64,000 nucleotides of DNA from Elysia crispata (Eukaryota; Mollusca; Gastropoda; Plakobranchidae). The translations under genes were made by a program, and so were the position numbers. This document shows positions 27,163-42,490 of this stretch, piece after piece. The stretch covers positions 603,501-667,500 of the forward strand of contig JAWDGP010000502.1 of assembly GCA_033675545.1 (NCBI GenBank), read 5' to 3'. Below the pieces are notes generated by a model, which made no database searches, had not been told where the DNA came from, and saw only the letters and a program-made list of their open reading frames with translations. How positions within the stretch are numbered: position 1 is the stretch's first letter; the number at the start of each line of letters is the position of its first letter.

Positions 27163-30100
27163 ATGCCACCCAAGGCTCCTCCTGTTCCTTCAAAACAACC
27201 TGTAGCAAAGACCAAACCAGGAACATCCAACACACCTGCAAGGTCATCTAAAGGAAAAGTCGGAACAGTTGCTGGGAAAGGCAGTGGAACATGTGTGTGC
27301 TTAATATTCTAAATAAGCATTGTTTCATATTTATTTCATGTATATAGGCCTATATGGGTTACATCAGGTCAATCAACCTCCTGTTGATCATACAAAAATT
27401 AGACATATCAAGTCAAAGTTCTCCCACTTGGCTTTGTTTGCAGTCAAAGTTAACAACAAAGTAAAAAAAAAAAAAAATTCCAGGGGGCAGCCTCGATATA
27501 TGCACCTGGTCCCACCTTCAGCATCTGTATTGACAACTTTCAAAATTTAAAAAAAAATAGACAGTAATTTTGATATTCAATTAAACACTATATAAAGAGG
27601 TTTGAACCAAAATAAATTGCTCTTTGAATTAAATAGTGAATCCAAAATAAAATCTATGTTACAACTAAAAAGATCATTATAGTGTTCTACTTGAATAGAT
27701 CTTTGGTACAGCATTCAAGCTAATTTTTGCTCTTTGAGGGTGGGAAATATGACAACACTAACATTTTATATTCACTTATTTTATTTATAATCATAACAGG
27801 AGAAACATGAAATAACCAATTTCTATATTTAATAAAATTAGCACAAAATAGTAATGAGCAACTTGTGCCTGAACTGTCCTTGTTGCTTTGAATATAAGCC
27901 TTTACATTAATCTTAAAATCAAAGCTCATTTAAATATTTAACAGAAAAAAGCCTTTTGCATAGCATTTTTAGATACATTTTTTAATGTTTTTTTTTCTTG
28001 TTTTAAGAATCACTAAACGTTGAAGCTACATTAGTGCTTAGTACATTGCTCAAATTATTTCAATACCAGCCTAAGTTTTAAAGAATCTTCCTTTTCAAAA
28101 TATTCCAGCACTTAAAAAAACACCTTCAAATACAAAGGCAGCATCAAAAAATGAAAAACCAAAGAGAAAAGAATGGACCAAAGAAGATGATGCAGCAAGA
28201 AAGATTCAAACAAAATATCACCAGTTTGCAGCAAAGAAATGCTTGGAAAAGAAAAAGAGGGAAAAAGAAGAATATGAAGAGCTGATGGAGAAACTTGAAA
28301 AAGAGGTAAGCATTTATATGTAAAAGTGCTCTCTTATTATTGGATTTTATGTAATGTTTCTCTATTTTTAAATTATTTTTCCTATTATTCATTAATGTAT
28401 TGATTGATTGATGCACACCATAGCAAGTGATTTCTGTGTTGAGTGTCTTACCCTAACTCATAGTAGAAAAAGAAGAGGAGGGATGGGGACAAAAGTTTGA
28501 GACAAGGAGATTAGAACACAAAGCAGGAAAGAAACACTTGTTTTAGATGCTTTGTACTTTATTTTGCACAGCAGGTTGATGATAGTTACTGCTCTTTACT
28601 CCCCTTAGAGAATGCAGAACTGGTGTTTAATTAAGCCTTAGTTTATGCTGGCAAACTGGTATATTATGTATATATCTGATCTGCATGAGTTAAAAGCATC
28701 ATTATTATAAAAACTTACTGATTAAAGAATCTCCTAAATATATTGTTTTATGTTTTTGATCATTTTTATCAATAACATTTTATTAACATCACATTGCATT
28801 TATTTATTTATTTTTTTTTTATAATAATGCAGGCTTTTCTACATATGGTAAAGATGGAGCAAGAGGAAGCTGAGAGAAGACAACAGAAAGAAGATGAAGA
28901 AAGAAGACGAAAGAAAGAAGAACAGAAGAGGATAAAAAGGATGCTTGAAGCAGCTTTTGATGGAGATATAGATCAGATGAAAGAAGTTCTCAAAGAAGTG
29001 TGTGTATTTTCTCTCTACTTTTTTTTTTAGGAACTACATGTCACAAGACTTATTTGTTTCAGTTAGAATTGTCAGCTTTCTCTACCAGTTATCAGCTTAT
29101 TCCACGTGAAAGGAAACACTTTCTTTGATATCTTACATGTAGACACTATATCAAGAGGGATTGACGGATCTTCAGTGTGTATCTAACTAGCTAGACAACA
29201 TGATTTCTGAAACATTTAAATTTTATATCTAATTAGCAATATAAAACTTTTGGTTATGACTCTTACATATATTTCTTTTTACATACAGCTCATATAATAA
29301 ATTAATTTTCATCTTTATTTAAAAAAAAATTCAGGATGTGTGTATACTCATTTGTAGTAATATCTGATAAATTAAGGGACAATCACCTTATTACTACTCT
29401 TCATGGTATCACAAGATATTCAGATTTCAATGTAAAAGCTTAAGAAATTAACTAATAACTCTTTGAATTTTTGAATGGATTTAATGAAAAAAAAATTTCT
29501 ATGTGATGGATTATAAGGTATTGTATGAAGTTTAATGAAACAATTAAAATCTCATCTTGTTTCGCTTTTACTAAACAGGTGTCTGATTTAGATGACAAAA
29601 ATGGCATTGGAAATGATGTAATTGGTAGAGCTCTCCGCACCAAGCACATGATGAGCATCATAGACTGCAAAGATGCCAATGATAACACAGCCTTATCAGA
29701 GGCAGCAAGTATGACTTGATTTTGTATGGATTATGGAAATTCTTTAGTATCTCCATAGCTATTTTAATGAACATACTGCATATTCATTTATTTATCATAA
29801 TGCTGTCAGCTTTCTGATTCTTTTTAAATTACAAAGACTGGCATGATCTTTCACGAGGATGAGAAATAAATGGGCTAGAACAGAGCGCTCTACGCAAAAT
29901 AAAAAAAATTTGGTATATATATCAAACATCTCTAAGATTATATTCATGATGAATTATTTCCATCCTCATCATATATTTAAAAAAATATTAACCATGAGCA
30001 GATCTGCAATATCTATGATAATGAACTACATGTACTTTTTTTATTTTAACAAACACGCTAGCTCACTGACATTAGTGATAAAATTAACCTTTTTGCACTC

Positions 30101-31942
30101 TTTTGTCAATGATTAATGGTTAAATGCAGTGATTAGTTAAAAAATAAGAGAGATTCAAGTTTATCATGAGTATAATAAGCACTAAGCCTGTAACAAGTTA
30201 TATTATAGCACAAGTTTTGCTCTCAGTAAAATAATAGAGACATTCCTCCTATATTAGGCACTTCATAGAAATGCATATGGCAATGAAGTTAAGACCTATG
30301 CACTGCCTTCTTAATGATTAATGATTAAATATAGTCATTAGTAGACAAAGAGAAATCCAAGTTGAGCTTTAATGGACATGGTAGAACTTGTTATTAATAT
30401 GTTATAACAGAAGTGCTTGTTATCAATATATAACTCAAGAGACAATACTGCTATACAAGGCAATACATGGCCCTATATGGAAATGCGTCAGGCAGAACTG
30501 TTTAAACAAAACTCAAGAAGTATTATCCAATGTTTCATATACAAGAACACAAGACAAAACTGGAACTTTAAGCAGTGTCCAGCGCTAGTTGAAGTTACTA
30601 ATAGTTTAGCTGTATTAAAATGAACATCTTTTTGGTTATCAGATAGAGCTCAAAAATTTGAGATGTAAATTTGTGGGATGTTACAAGTGATGACATACCC
30701 AATTTCTGCTATGTCTATTTTTTCAGTAAGAGTCTCTGAGCTCTGCCACGTGGACATTCTTTTCTGGTAATTTTATCTCAGCAAGAATATCTAAGGAACT
30801 GAATTTCATTTTTCTTTTTTTCAACTGAAAGAAAGTAATTAAATGACACGGTGTAGAATTTCCCCACATTCCTGCATTTTAGTTCACTGCGACAAACTCA
30901 CAAGGCTGAGCAATATATTAAAATAAGTGAATTTAAACCTAATTATGATCACAGTCATCTGTAATGTGCTATGAGTGCACTGAGCATGATAGTTGAGAAA
31001 TTGGTAACAAAAATCAAAATTCTGTCTAGTTAAATTGTTTCAAAACCTTTCAAAGTACCACTAACATTTTTACACTTATTTTTATCTTCATAGAAAGATC
31101 TTAATGACAGTGAAAACTTCATGCTTCTATCATAATTTTTTGAGTCTTATTAAAAAGGGAAGATCATTTTAATTTATAGCTTTCAACAATGATAATATGT
31201 ATGGGGAGCTGGTATTATTTGTATACAAACTCAAAAAAAAAGACCCATGCAATTTTTTTTTAAAAGTCACCATTTGAACATACTGTAATTTTACTTTTAT
31301 GTGGTAAAGTTTTTGTAAGGTTATAAAAAGTTTTCAATGTGAAATTTCTAGCTCAATTTTGTTTTTGCTCCAAATTTTTAGAATTACCCAGTAAAATTCA
31401 TTCCCTTGAAAGTGAATAAACTGTGCAGTATTTGCTGGAATATTTGTGTAACTAAAATGCACAATTTTAAAAAATTTACTTGTAGAGCTCCTAATAAGGA
31501 ATTGTTCTCAAAATGACATTGACAAACACAAAATGTAATATGTGGCAGGACACTTTCTTTATTTTTGTTCACATAAATTTTTCACGCTTTGAACAGGTCC
31601 AGTTCTTTCTACATGAAACACAGGTCATTAATAAGAAATCTTTGTCACAAATTCTTAAAGAAAACCAATGCAACAAAAAATTCAATAGCAGAAATTCAAC
31701 TACTTATTAATATACAGAAAAAAAAATATTTCTACTTAAAATAATTCCAAAGCAGCACATTGCAGAGAATCATTGCACCCCACTCATACACAAATACCCA
31801 GTAGGATTGGGTCTTTTGTAAAGCAGGGCACAGAAAACAGATGATTTCATCAATAGAAAAGCACGTAGTGCAAGATTTTCAAAAAAAAAAAAAAAAAAAT
31901 TACACCACATATTAACAACCCAGTCATCTATTTCAAGTCACA

Positions 31943-31987
<45 letters not shown>

Positions 31988-34900
31988 AGCTGAAAACCCC
32001 ATTCAAACAAACTGGACTAAATTTGCCAGGTGTGGGGTGCACACTTGTATTAAATAATAGTCTGATATCTACCCTTTCACTTACATCATCACTTACATTG
32101 TCCCCACCTATCCATCTCTATGTGGAATGTAGGTAACTTGATTATTCTTATTCTAAACACAAAATTTAGATATAGAACTTAAATTGGAATAAAGAAAATT
32201 GACTAATTCTACACTTTCCCAATCTGTTTTAAAGGTTTATTAGAAAGCTAGGAAATTTCGCATTAAGCACATAAAAGTGCATTGCCTTGTGGTAATTCTT
32301 AGCAGTGCAGTTATTTAAACCTACATGATAATGAATGTTTTTTAAAAATGGGTAAATAGATTTGGATTTTACAAAATGGCGCGTGAAATTGGTGATCATA
32401 AGTCAGACTATAATGACGAGACAAAGCATTTTGGGAAAATCAAGGAAAGCAGAGTGCGTTCATTTTTTATAGCCTAGAACCTAACCACATGAATGCTGTA
32501 GATGCCTGTAAAGTTTCAAAAGGTATGGGTAGGATAACAACGGAGGAGTTTGCAGTCAAAGCCTTCCAAGTCCGTTTTAATACATATATACATTAAAAGT
32601 ATTTTTTTTGTCTATGACATTTATATTAGTATACAACATTTGCAAAAAGAATATGTATAATAAACCTGTTACCGAGAAAAATTTTACTCAGATGGAGAAA
32701 TGACTATCAAAAAGATCAGACTGTACAAACTCAGTTGCTAGGCTCACTGTTTTTTTTTAAGGCTATGAAATTGGTAAGTGAAAAATGCAATATGTTGTCA
32801 ATCTTATGTACAATTTTCGGAAAACTTCGATGGGCGGCTTTTTTAGTTTCAAACTTTTAATTATAAGTGTCCATGTATAAATCACATAATGATACACCTT
32901 GATTTGCGATCCAAGTGTAAAGAAAAGTACTAGAACTAGGGTTTTTGTTTTTTTTCATTAAAAATCAATTGACTTTTTTAATTTCAATGCTCTTAACAAG
33001 AAAAGGCTGTTTTTTATATTTACTTTTGTGAGATAAAAGAGAAAAACACGTATAGAGGAAATCTGTACCCTTGTTCAAAGCTGCACCAACTACCTGCGCT
33101 GACTGGAGGTTGATCCTATTAGACCTTAGTCAGTCGCACTGGCCACTTACAAGTGCGCATGTGATGTTGTGAGGAATCAAAAGATATAAGTGAATATGTC
33201 AAGCTTTTGAAAATTTTGAACTCTACAGAGGAAAGAAAAACTCTTTACCCATTTTCTAGGCCTCTTTTCAATTGGGATCTTTGCCAATGTATTGTTGATG
33301 TGGTACGACAAAATTGATCTCATCATTTGATTATTTATTTTAAATTTGAAAACTAGATGGGGGAAATGCAGATGCCATCAATTTCCTGCTGGAGAGAGGT
33401 GCTGATCCAAATACACAAGGGCACTTCATGAGAACTCCCTTGTACAGAGCTGCTTTTGCAGGCCATTTAGAGGCAACCTTGGTAATATTTATCTTTAAAC
33501 ATTTGGAGTAAAGGAACTTTGATTTTTTGACAGTGTTCATAGCACAAAGATGTATTTATACACTGTTCAAAATTTTTTAAAAAGAGATTGTTTTTCTTTT
33601 GAGAAACTTTAATTAAAAGAAAATATAACCTTTTAGCATTATAGAGCCTGTTTCTAGCTTCTTATTATACCATTCTGTTATTGTTTTGTAAGATAATTTT
33701 TTACAATGCAGTTTGTTCAAAGTGCCTCTGATTTATATTTCCTTATATTTTGAAAATCAAGACATAATATTGTTCCTCAGGCGCTTTTAGAGAATGGCGC
33801 AGATCCCAGGATATACGCATCAGATTCACAAACTCCAACAGATGTAAGCATTTTTTTTTTTGTATTTATGAAAAAGAGAATGATATTGTAATAAATGTTT
33901 ATAAAAATTATAAAAAATGTAAATATTTTGGATTGGATGACCATTTTGAAGTTGAGAAAAAGAAAATTATACATAATATAAGCTTTAAATTGAATTGCTG
34001 TGCAGAAGATTACATGACTCATATGTCAATGTTGCCCTTTTAAAAGTATTAAAATTTAGATCAATGTTCTTTAATAGAATTGCATAAAATTATCAGAATC
34101 TCATTTTTGTTAAGAGATGTCTTTGTTTTTTTTAAACAGATTGTTAGAAAATGAGAGTAAAGCCAGTTTCGTTATTCAAAACTCCAAAATATAACTCATT
34201 TAGATTGATAGCACAACAAATGTTTTACACCATTTCAATACTAAAATTCTTTCAGCTTCATTGTTTTATACTCTGTGGATTTTTCTTCTCATATAGGTGA
34301 TGATAGGTGTAGCATAGAATGAAATAATTAAAGAGGTAATCTTTTCATTATGAATTCTGTTCTTGAATTTCATTTAAAGAGTAAATACAGAATTCTGAAG
34401 TTGCAACAGACAAAAGAATTTAAAGTTTACATGAAAAATTGTAAAACTGCAATGCCAAAAATAGAGATGTAAAAATTAGGAGACTGAAAAACTTTGTGTC
34501 TCTTTTTTTTTTCTTCAAAGATCTCTAAGGTTTAAAATGAAATTTCTCTATAGAATGTGTCTATGAAAATAAATTTCACAGAAGTTAAAAAAATATTCAT
34601 TGACAGAGATTTGAGCTTAGCTATCAATAAAGTGATCTTATATGATATGCTTTTCCTTTTATGGCATTCTAGAGTTGTCAAAATTTGAAAGTCACACAGG
34701 ATTCTAATAATGCAAATACTAAATTTGCATATTAGATCTATTAACCAGAACTAATAATTATCTATGTAAAGGAGGGATAAATTGTCATCCTTTTTTTTAA
34801 AAGAAATTCAACAAATACCAATTTGCAAAGGATTTATTAACAGACACTACTATGGAATCTTGAGTTAAATTGCACAGCTTAGGCCAGATTTGTCCTTGTA

Positions 34901-37900
34901 TGAATTAAAATCACTTATCTTTGATAATTTGCATGAAACGCAATCTTTTGTCATCTCAGGTGAATATGTTTGTAAGGAAAGAAGTTGACTACAGCAAATC
35001 CAAAATATTCAATACATATAGTATACATATGTCACAACAAAGGCCTACATATGTCTTTTGCACACATTATCTTTGCACACCAATGTTGGGGAAAGAAATG
35101 TTGTTTATTATGCCTTTGCCAACAAACCATAACAGGAATTAGCTTTCAAGAAGACTTAAATCCATAGTTTCCTGATCACATGATTGATGTGACTGATTAC
35201 ATGCAAATTAAGTTTATTTATAAATACTCTTGTAGGTCGAAAATGTTTGTGAATTTGATTTGTTGTCAGATTTTTAGGGTGAGACAGTATTCTTTTAGTG
35301 AGCTTTCTTAAATTTATTTTTGGTTTATAAGAAATATGGTATTGTCTCTGCAGATTGCATCTCGAGATGATGTGAAAGCTGCTCTACAAAACTGGGACAT
35401 TAGTCGCACTGAGATGCTGCAAAAGCAAATTGAAGCTGCCAAAGAAAAGAGAGCAGAAGAAGACAGGAAAAGGAAAGAAGCAGAGACCAGCAAGTAAATT
35501 TAATTCTTACTTTTTTGTGAATTGATTATTGGCTCTTTAATGTATTATCTTAGGTGTGTCAACCTTTTTCTTTTTTTATAAGATTTCTCAGACAATTGAT
35601 CTGAGGAAGCCAACGAAGGTAAAACATCTTACATATTTAATTCTAGATTGTAACACTTATAAATTTGTCCCACAATTATTTGATAGACACACGCACACAT
35701 CCTCTTGAATCCTTAGATACTGTTCAGCTGTAATCTTAAAAGAGTTTAGAGATTCATTTCTTTTCTTGCCAAGGCAACCTAAGACTACTGAGGATAGAAC
35801 GCAGCTGCAACATCTTCTTTAGTTTCTAATGGTATAGATATTGCATATTTGATTCTCATTTCTGTGGGTTACTATCAATACATTTCCCATTTGTGCTGTG
35901 CTTCTTCAATCAATCAGGTGCCTTGGACTTTAGCATAGGTGATCATGATCTTCCTGGTATCTCAATCCCTCCTTTGCTTTTAATGAATCTGTCACTCATC
36001 CTACATTTTAGCCACTTTGTCAGTCGATCCAACATCTTTTCTCATTTTCCTTTAATCATTCCAGTTGTCACAAGATGTCTCAGTTTCTTTCTTCTCATTA
36101 CATGGCTTATAAAGATCACCTGGCATTTATGTTCTATTTATGAGTGATCTAATTGTGTCATCTTCTCCTACCAAAGTATTTGAATTGATCCCTTTGCTTG
36201 AATTGAGTTTATTCTCTTTAATAAAGATGTTATCCTGTGGACACTCATTGTTATGTCTGGCAACCATTACTTTTGTTTTTTTTGCTGTTCAATTCCAACC
36301 CTTTCTTTCTGCTTTCTTCTTTGAAGATTTCTGGTAATCATTGCTAGTCTTCTTTATTTTCTGCAATTAACACGGTGTCATCAGGGTAACTGATCTAAGG
36401 TACTTATGTTATGTCCTCCTACTTTAATTCCTGGGTTTCCTTCTAGGTTTTCCACAATTATTTCATCTAAAATTGAAACATTGAAAAAATAGTTCTATTT
36501 CTATGTTTCAAACATTCAAAACAGAAGTATATGTTGTATATGATTCTTTTTCCGCTTTGCCAAGGTTGGAGGATCAAGTAGCCGAAGCACAAAAAGAGTA
36601 TGAAGCTGTTCAAAAGCAGGTAATCACACATATTAAATTCAGCTTGTGAGCTACATTACACCGAAATAGTTGATGATCTTGTTTGATTCCCATTGTCCCC
36701 TTATTACATTGAAAATAAAGTCCAATGCATTTATTTATTTTATGTTCAAATTTTGCTCTTGCAAGCTGTCTGAGAGTCTGAGTTGCTTTAATTCTGAACT
36801 TTGTCATTCTAAAACAACAATTCAGCTTTGTGTAGAATTTTTAAATCTCAGATATTGCTTTAGCAAATCCTTCCAGAGCCTGATTTTTTTAGAATGTTTT
36901 ATCAATGGCAGTTTTATTACTCATTTTGTAAGATTTCTCTCTTTTTATTTTTTTGTTACTTCTTTTAGTTGGATCATGCTTATTGTGAGCTGAATAAGAG
37001 AATAAATGAGCATGACACATGTGTAGCCCAAGGATTTGACAGACCTGAACTTACTTTACAGGTAATTTATGGGAAAATAATTTTGTCTCAGAATGCATTT
37101 ACCATTCCTCATGTTCATACCCAAAAAATGTCAGAAACAAATCACCAAAGAGATAGTTATATAGATTAATTCATTAATTTTTATGCAGTGTTCTTAATTG
37201 CAATTAAAGCATATTTTTTTCCTTTTTCCAATACCTGATTCATTAGGATTGCTGAAAAAAAAATAAAAAATATATATATATATATGATGGGGCAGTAGTT
37301 ATTCTTTTAAATTGTGTTTCTTTTTGTGATGACAAGCAATTCAAGCCAAGACAAACTGCCACTGATAGATTACCATATTGGATTATCTATATTTGAACAA
37401 GGAACCAGCTCATATTAAAATTTAATTGATGAAGGCTCTATTTTTCTCTGTCCATATCCACACAGACCATCAATGATCAGGAGCTTGAGGTGGAAACCAC
37501 CAAGATTAAAGTGGCTGAAGCAAGAGACAAATTGTCCAAACTTCGACTCAGGCTTAGAGAGTCGATAAAAGGAGAAGGTACAGGTTTACAAAACTATTTT
37601 TTAAAGAGACCTGGAAGTATCATTTTATTTGTATTTGTAAAAAAGATTAGGTGTTTTTACAAAAGTCCAAATTATTAATAAAATACTATTTATAAAGGCC
37701 AGTAAACTAAATTTTATCCCTTTATACCCATCTATTTATTATAATAATAACAACAATTCAATGATATGCAACATATGAAACTGAAATAACAAATGTATTT
37801 TTATGTCCGATGTAAAATTGGTCATACAAATTTGATTTCTTGTCAGGAAAAAAAAGTCATAATAGAAAAAAATTACCACTTTAAAAATAAAGACACCATT

Positions 37901-40900
37901 TCTGAACTTGGGAACAGCTGTTTCAGTACTTCCATAGGATTTATAGAAAAAGTGATCCACTTCATAAAGGGCATTCACTTTCAATTGGTGCAAAAGTTGT
38001 TTGAGAACAATCTTTTCCAAAATATTTGATGAAAGAGGTAAGTTGTATGTAGATCTACAATCCTTCAATTAATTTTGATCAAATCTTACCTTAGGGGTGG
38101 TTTTTTTCCATAGGGAATGGCGAAGGCCTATTAAAACAACCAGGACAATATCTGTCTGGAGCACTTTAATAATGCATTTCACAATTTCACTCGGACTTTG
38201 TTTCAATAGATTCTTGAGCATAGGATCAAAGAGCACAAGGCTGCAATATATTCTTTTCATCTTGTTTTGAAATATTAGCAAAACTATTCATAAATTATAG
38301 AATAAAAAACAAATGCTTAACTCTTGGCGACAACTATATATAAATCCAAGGATCCATTGTATACACAGATGAAAGATGGAATAAAATAACTTAAGGTGAG
38401 AACAATCACCCAACTTGGACATATATGGACAAAGAGTACAAAATTCAAAATTACATTTAAACGTTGTGCCTAAAAATTGGCTTCATCAGTATAGACAAGT
38501 TACAATACAAACATAGGGAGTGTGATTTCTTTTTCTTGAAAACATAAGTTCCGTTCAAAGATCGAATTTTTCATGCATCCATTCTATAATTTCGTTCTTC
38601 ACTTCAAATTTTATACCGATTTTCATTCTTTTTCACATATCCTCTCTTCCTCTCTCTCACTCTCTCTTTTTCTCTCAAACTTTATACAGATAACGCTTTA
38701 TGTTTTATAATATAATAATAATAATAATAATGAGATAGCAATCTGACTCTCTCAAAAATATTCATATATTTCCTATTAAAAGGTGGATGTATAGGAGAAT
38801 CACTGTGACCATATTTTAGACATTGTTATATTGCTCTGATTTCATCAGAAAAAAAAATGCAAAAAAAAAAAAAAGATTCAAATCAGACTACAAAATAGAT
38901 GACAACATGTCATTTTACTCTTTAGCCATCATTTCTTTTTTTTTTGATGTACCAACAGTTAAATTTTGCTAAGAGAGAAATTCCTTTATGCTTCCCAAAT
39001 GAGTTTATTTAATCTGTTTCTGTGATATCTAATAACACCTTATGCACATGGGGACCTGATATAGTCCAACAGCGATCATTATGTCTCTGCTCCTACATAG
39101 CTGCCTCAATATCAAGTAAAAAACATTTTGCAACAGGCTGTTCCAAAACAGTTCTGATGATGAGAGTTACATAAGTGTCTAGTATGTATCTCAAAATTAT
39201 GTTCAAGCTGTCAGCTGTGTTAATATCAGTGGAGGGAAGACTGAATTGAAAGGTCTTGATAGTCAATCTTTTTAGCTTTTTTAAAAGTGATTTGCAAAAT
39301 CCAAATGCAATTAAAAATATTTTTATCCCAAACAGTGATGCCTTACAACCAAAAATGATTTTTAAGAAAAAAAACACACTCCAAAATACAATGAAGTATA
39401 GTGGTCTTGATTATGTTCATGCAGTGTTGTTTTTAATTTCTGAATATTTACTTGGGATTCAAAATCAAAGAGGAAGTTGAAATTACCAGCTATTACAAAT
39501 GGGCTCTTCTTTGTCTGCAACAGTATTCCAAAATTTTGGGACTGTTCAATAAATTAGAATTATTATTGCTTCAGGGCAATCAGTAAATACAAATAATTTT
39601 TAAATTTTGAGTAAATCAAAATTCAAAGTTGAACACAGATGTGGCAAATGTTTCTTTTCTGATTCCCATCTTACTGTTGGTATTGACAAAATGTATGACA
39701 CTGTTATAGATGAATGCCATCCCATTTTTTCAAGACCCGTTCTTGGGAAAGGTTTCATAGAATGACCTGGTCGAAATAGAAGTGTTTTATTGTCACTAAG
39801 ATTCACAACCAAAGAATATTTAAATATTTTTTAATAAGATTCTTCACATGTCTACTATATTCTGAAATGTTTTCACATTGAGTGTAACTTATCTCAGTTT
39901 TGGTACCTGTCCCTGCAATTATTGTAGTGCAGTTTGCTTTTCTTAATAACATACCTCTGCTCTAGCACACAAGTACCACCACCTTCCATAAGTTATGTAT
40001 GTGACATATCACCTCTATTTACTATTGATGTTTTAAACTTTTTTCAAGCTGATCTATTTGGAGATTTAAGTACAGGCAGCAATGTTTTTTTCTATGTTCA
40101 AAGTTATTCATGTACAAATCTGTTGGTACAATACAATTTTTAAGCACTCGAGTGAATAAAAAAACCAAAACCTTGGCCTAGTTTTTTTGATGTTTCTGCC
40201 TAATCTACTCACATTTTCTCAAGTTGTAAAAATGTCTTGTAGAAAAGTAAAAATCTAACCATTGTGTAAAAATGTCCAAATTTAATTAAAAAAAACAAAT
40301 CTTCTTTCGCCATTAGTATAGACATTCAAAATTGTAGAAAAACATTTTTAAAATACACATAAATGATATGAACAATTTTGAAGTATCCTATCAGGTGCTT
40401 AAAACCCTCCACAATATTAATATTGATATACATATATCATCTTTCATTCTTCTTTCTATATTTCTGCTTTTCTCCCTTCCCCTCCTTATACCCCTTTTCT
40501 TTCTTTCTCTTTCTTGCATGCTCTGATTCTTTTCATAGATACTCCTTCACTATCAAACATTATCCATACACTCTCCCCTTATCTTTCTGTCCCATTATGT
40601 TCTTATACCACTATTTCTTTGCCTATCCATAAAATTGTCTATATGCTTTTCTTTCTGTCTATATATTTGCTTCCTTGTCTGTATCTTTATCTTTTTAACT
40701 TCCACAAACAATCTTTCATTTATTTTCTCTCTCTAAGCATCAGTTTATAATTTCATCAAGATTTTTTTTTGCCTTACTGAAATGGAACGTATATTTGCAT
40801 CATGAGATGTGACCTTGGTATTTTTTTTTGTATCCTAGATGGTGCACTGGCAGATGATACACCAGGTCTAAAAGTAAACATCAAAGAGTTGGATGATGTA

Positions 40901-42490
40901 CTGTTGCGTGATGTTGGTAACCGCATCAAAGATTCAGAGAAGTAGGATCTCTTTTTTCATCAAACAGTTTGTTATTTTTACTGTATTTGGCAACTCATGT
41001 CCCCTAATGAGAAACATATCTGTATCATGTTGATAGGTGCTTTGACTAAATGGATTAAATGAAAAATTATACACAACATAAATACAGCTGTGTAAAAATT
41101 GCTCACTGTAAATCATTAAATGGTTTATTTTACAAAATGTATTGAATATATTGCATGATTTGTAATTTTACTGTGAAAAAATTTGTTCCCAAATAACCTT
41201 TGAAAAAGAAGTGGTACATATTGATAAATTTTGTTGCTGTGGAAGGTGACATTATCATGTATTTAGTTAATCTAGAGACAAATGTTAAGTTAGTAAGTCA
41301 AATTTGCCCATGTCAAGAAAATTCATGACGATTTATCCGAAGTCCCCAAATATATCATTGGAAAACAGGTGGCCTCTACTTATTGATCAAAGTGGTCAAG
41401 CATCTACTTTCCTACGTTATCGAGATACCAACTACATAAACTCCATCCGCCCAGCTGATATGGACAATAACAACATCAGACGAAGCTTGCTGGGAGCTAT
41501 CAGGTAATAAAAATATTGTGAAAACAAAAAATGTTCTAAATTTAAAGGGAAAATGAATTTTAAAACTTGTTTCTTTTAACCTTTCAATGTAACCTCAATG
41601 ATTCAAAAACTTTTACTTCTCATTGTTTTACTAATCTGATATCAATATATTTCTTTCTAGGTTTGGGAAGCCTTTTGTTGTTGACATGATGGAAGTCGAT
41701 ATGTTTGATACCTGCTCAGATCATTTTGATGAAATACAGAAAGATCTAATGAGCAGCATTATTGACAAATCAATTTTAAAAGCTGAAAAGTAAGTAAACT
41801 GAAACTATTTTTTTCTTCTCAAATGAATTGCTACAAATATTTACTCAAATGTTTCTTTAGTACTCCTGAATATAAATCTGATTGTTCAAAATATTTTAAT
41901 GTCATTACTTTTCAACATGACTATTTAAATTTGTGAGAATCATTTTTAGTTCCTCTGAACAAATGTGTCAGATGTAAAGTGTAAAAGAAGTACTCAAAGC
42001 AACTTGCTTGATTTGCCTTTCAGTACTTTGGCAAACACACATCCAAATAAACCAGCCAAATAGTGGCAAGCTCAAAATAAAATGTCTAGGCATAAACATT
42101 CAAGATCCACACTTTGCGCCCCAATTTCAAAACCATAAATGTATCCCTCTATCTTAGACTTTTCAAAGCCTAATCTTTTATTGTAACGTTATGAACGCAA
42201 CATACACAAATGATCGAATACTTTTTTTTGTTCATTTACAAATATTACAAAGTAGTTCATCCTATCTTAAGTTTTCTGCCTTTTCATATTTCAATTTTTG
42301 TCTTTGGCCTTTGTCTCCTCACAGATATTTAAAGCTCGTTAAAACAGAAGATGGACCTGAATATGACAAGACAAAGTTTAATGACTTGCGATTGGCCAAC
42401 TTTAAATTTGTAATGATTTCCAAAAGTCCCTTTCCTAATCCAAAGCTATTGGAAATGTTTTATGTCATTCAAGTTGTTATTCCTATGTGA
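27163..42490 (+). CDS. IQANK1: IQ motif and ankyrin repeat protein, IQANK1-like (14 exons, 580 aa)
   Basis: Exons: 27163-27292, 28109-28305, 28833-28997, 29579-29708, 33357-33481, 33781-33843, 35354-35493, 36565-36619, 36969-37061, 37466-37577, 40839-40941, 41369-41503, 41661-41789, 42325-42490. All introns are GT-AG and phases agree. The N-terminus is basic and Pro/Lys-rich (1-64). An IQ motif (AARKIQTKYHQFAAKK, 72-87) should bind calmodulin or a related EF-hand protein. Charged coiled coil covers about 88-150. Ankyrin repeats lie at about 195-270 (FLLERGADPNTQG, TPLYRAAFAGHLEA, ALLENGADPR). More coiled coil spans about 285-400. The C-terminus (438-580) resembles the AAA5 region of dynein heavy chains: WPLLIDQSGQASTFLRY, FGKPFVVDMMEVDMFD and a closing NDLRLANFKFVMISKSPFPN. 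The cellular role of IQANK1 is poorly known; a ciliary or microtubule link is only inference. The end of exon 3 may be off by one base because of an A-run. Confidence 0.91.
31946..31985. repeat. (TA)20 microsatellite in IQANK1 intron 4
   Basis: Forty bases of alternating T and A inside the 3.6-kb fourth intron. Preceded by an A-run near 31881-31899. Confidence 0.95.
35907..36470 (-). mobile_element. RTE-like LINE fragment (RT active-site box to 3' end) in IQANK1 intron 7
   Basis: On the minus strand an NLEGNPGIKVGGHNIS-like stretch is followed, after a frameshift, by YPDDTVLIAENKED. This is the (Y/F)xDD catalytic box of reverse transcriptase, with Ala changed to Pro (36388-36377). Further on is a post-RT segment with LRHLVTTGMIKGK and DRLTKWLK, homologous to the copy at 43.0-43.2 kb. 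It ends CACCTGATTGATTGA, the short TTGA-type tail shared with the other copies. Stops and frameshifts make it dead. Confidence 0.82.

Noticed and set aside
40378-40750. Phe/Ser/Leu-rich frames resembling membrane proteins
   Set aside because: CT-rich sequence inside IQANK1 intron 10; the hydrophobic look follows from base composition.
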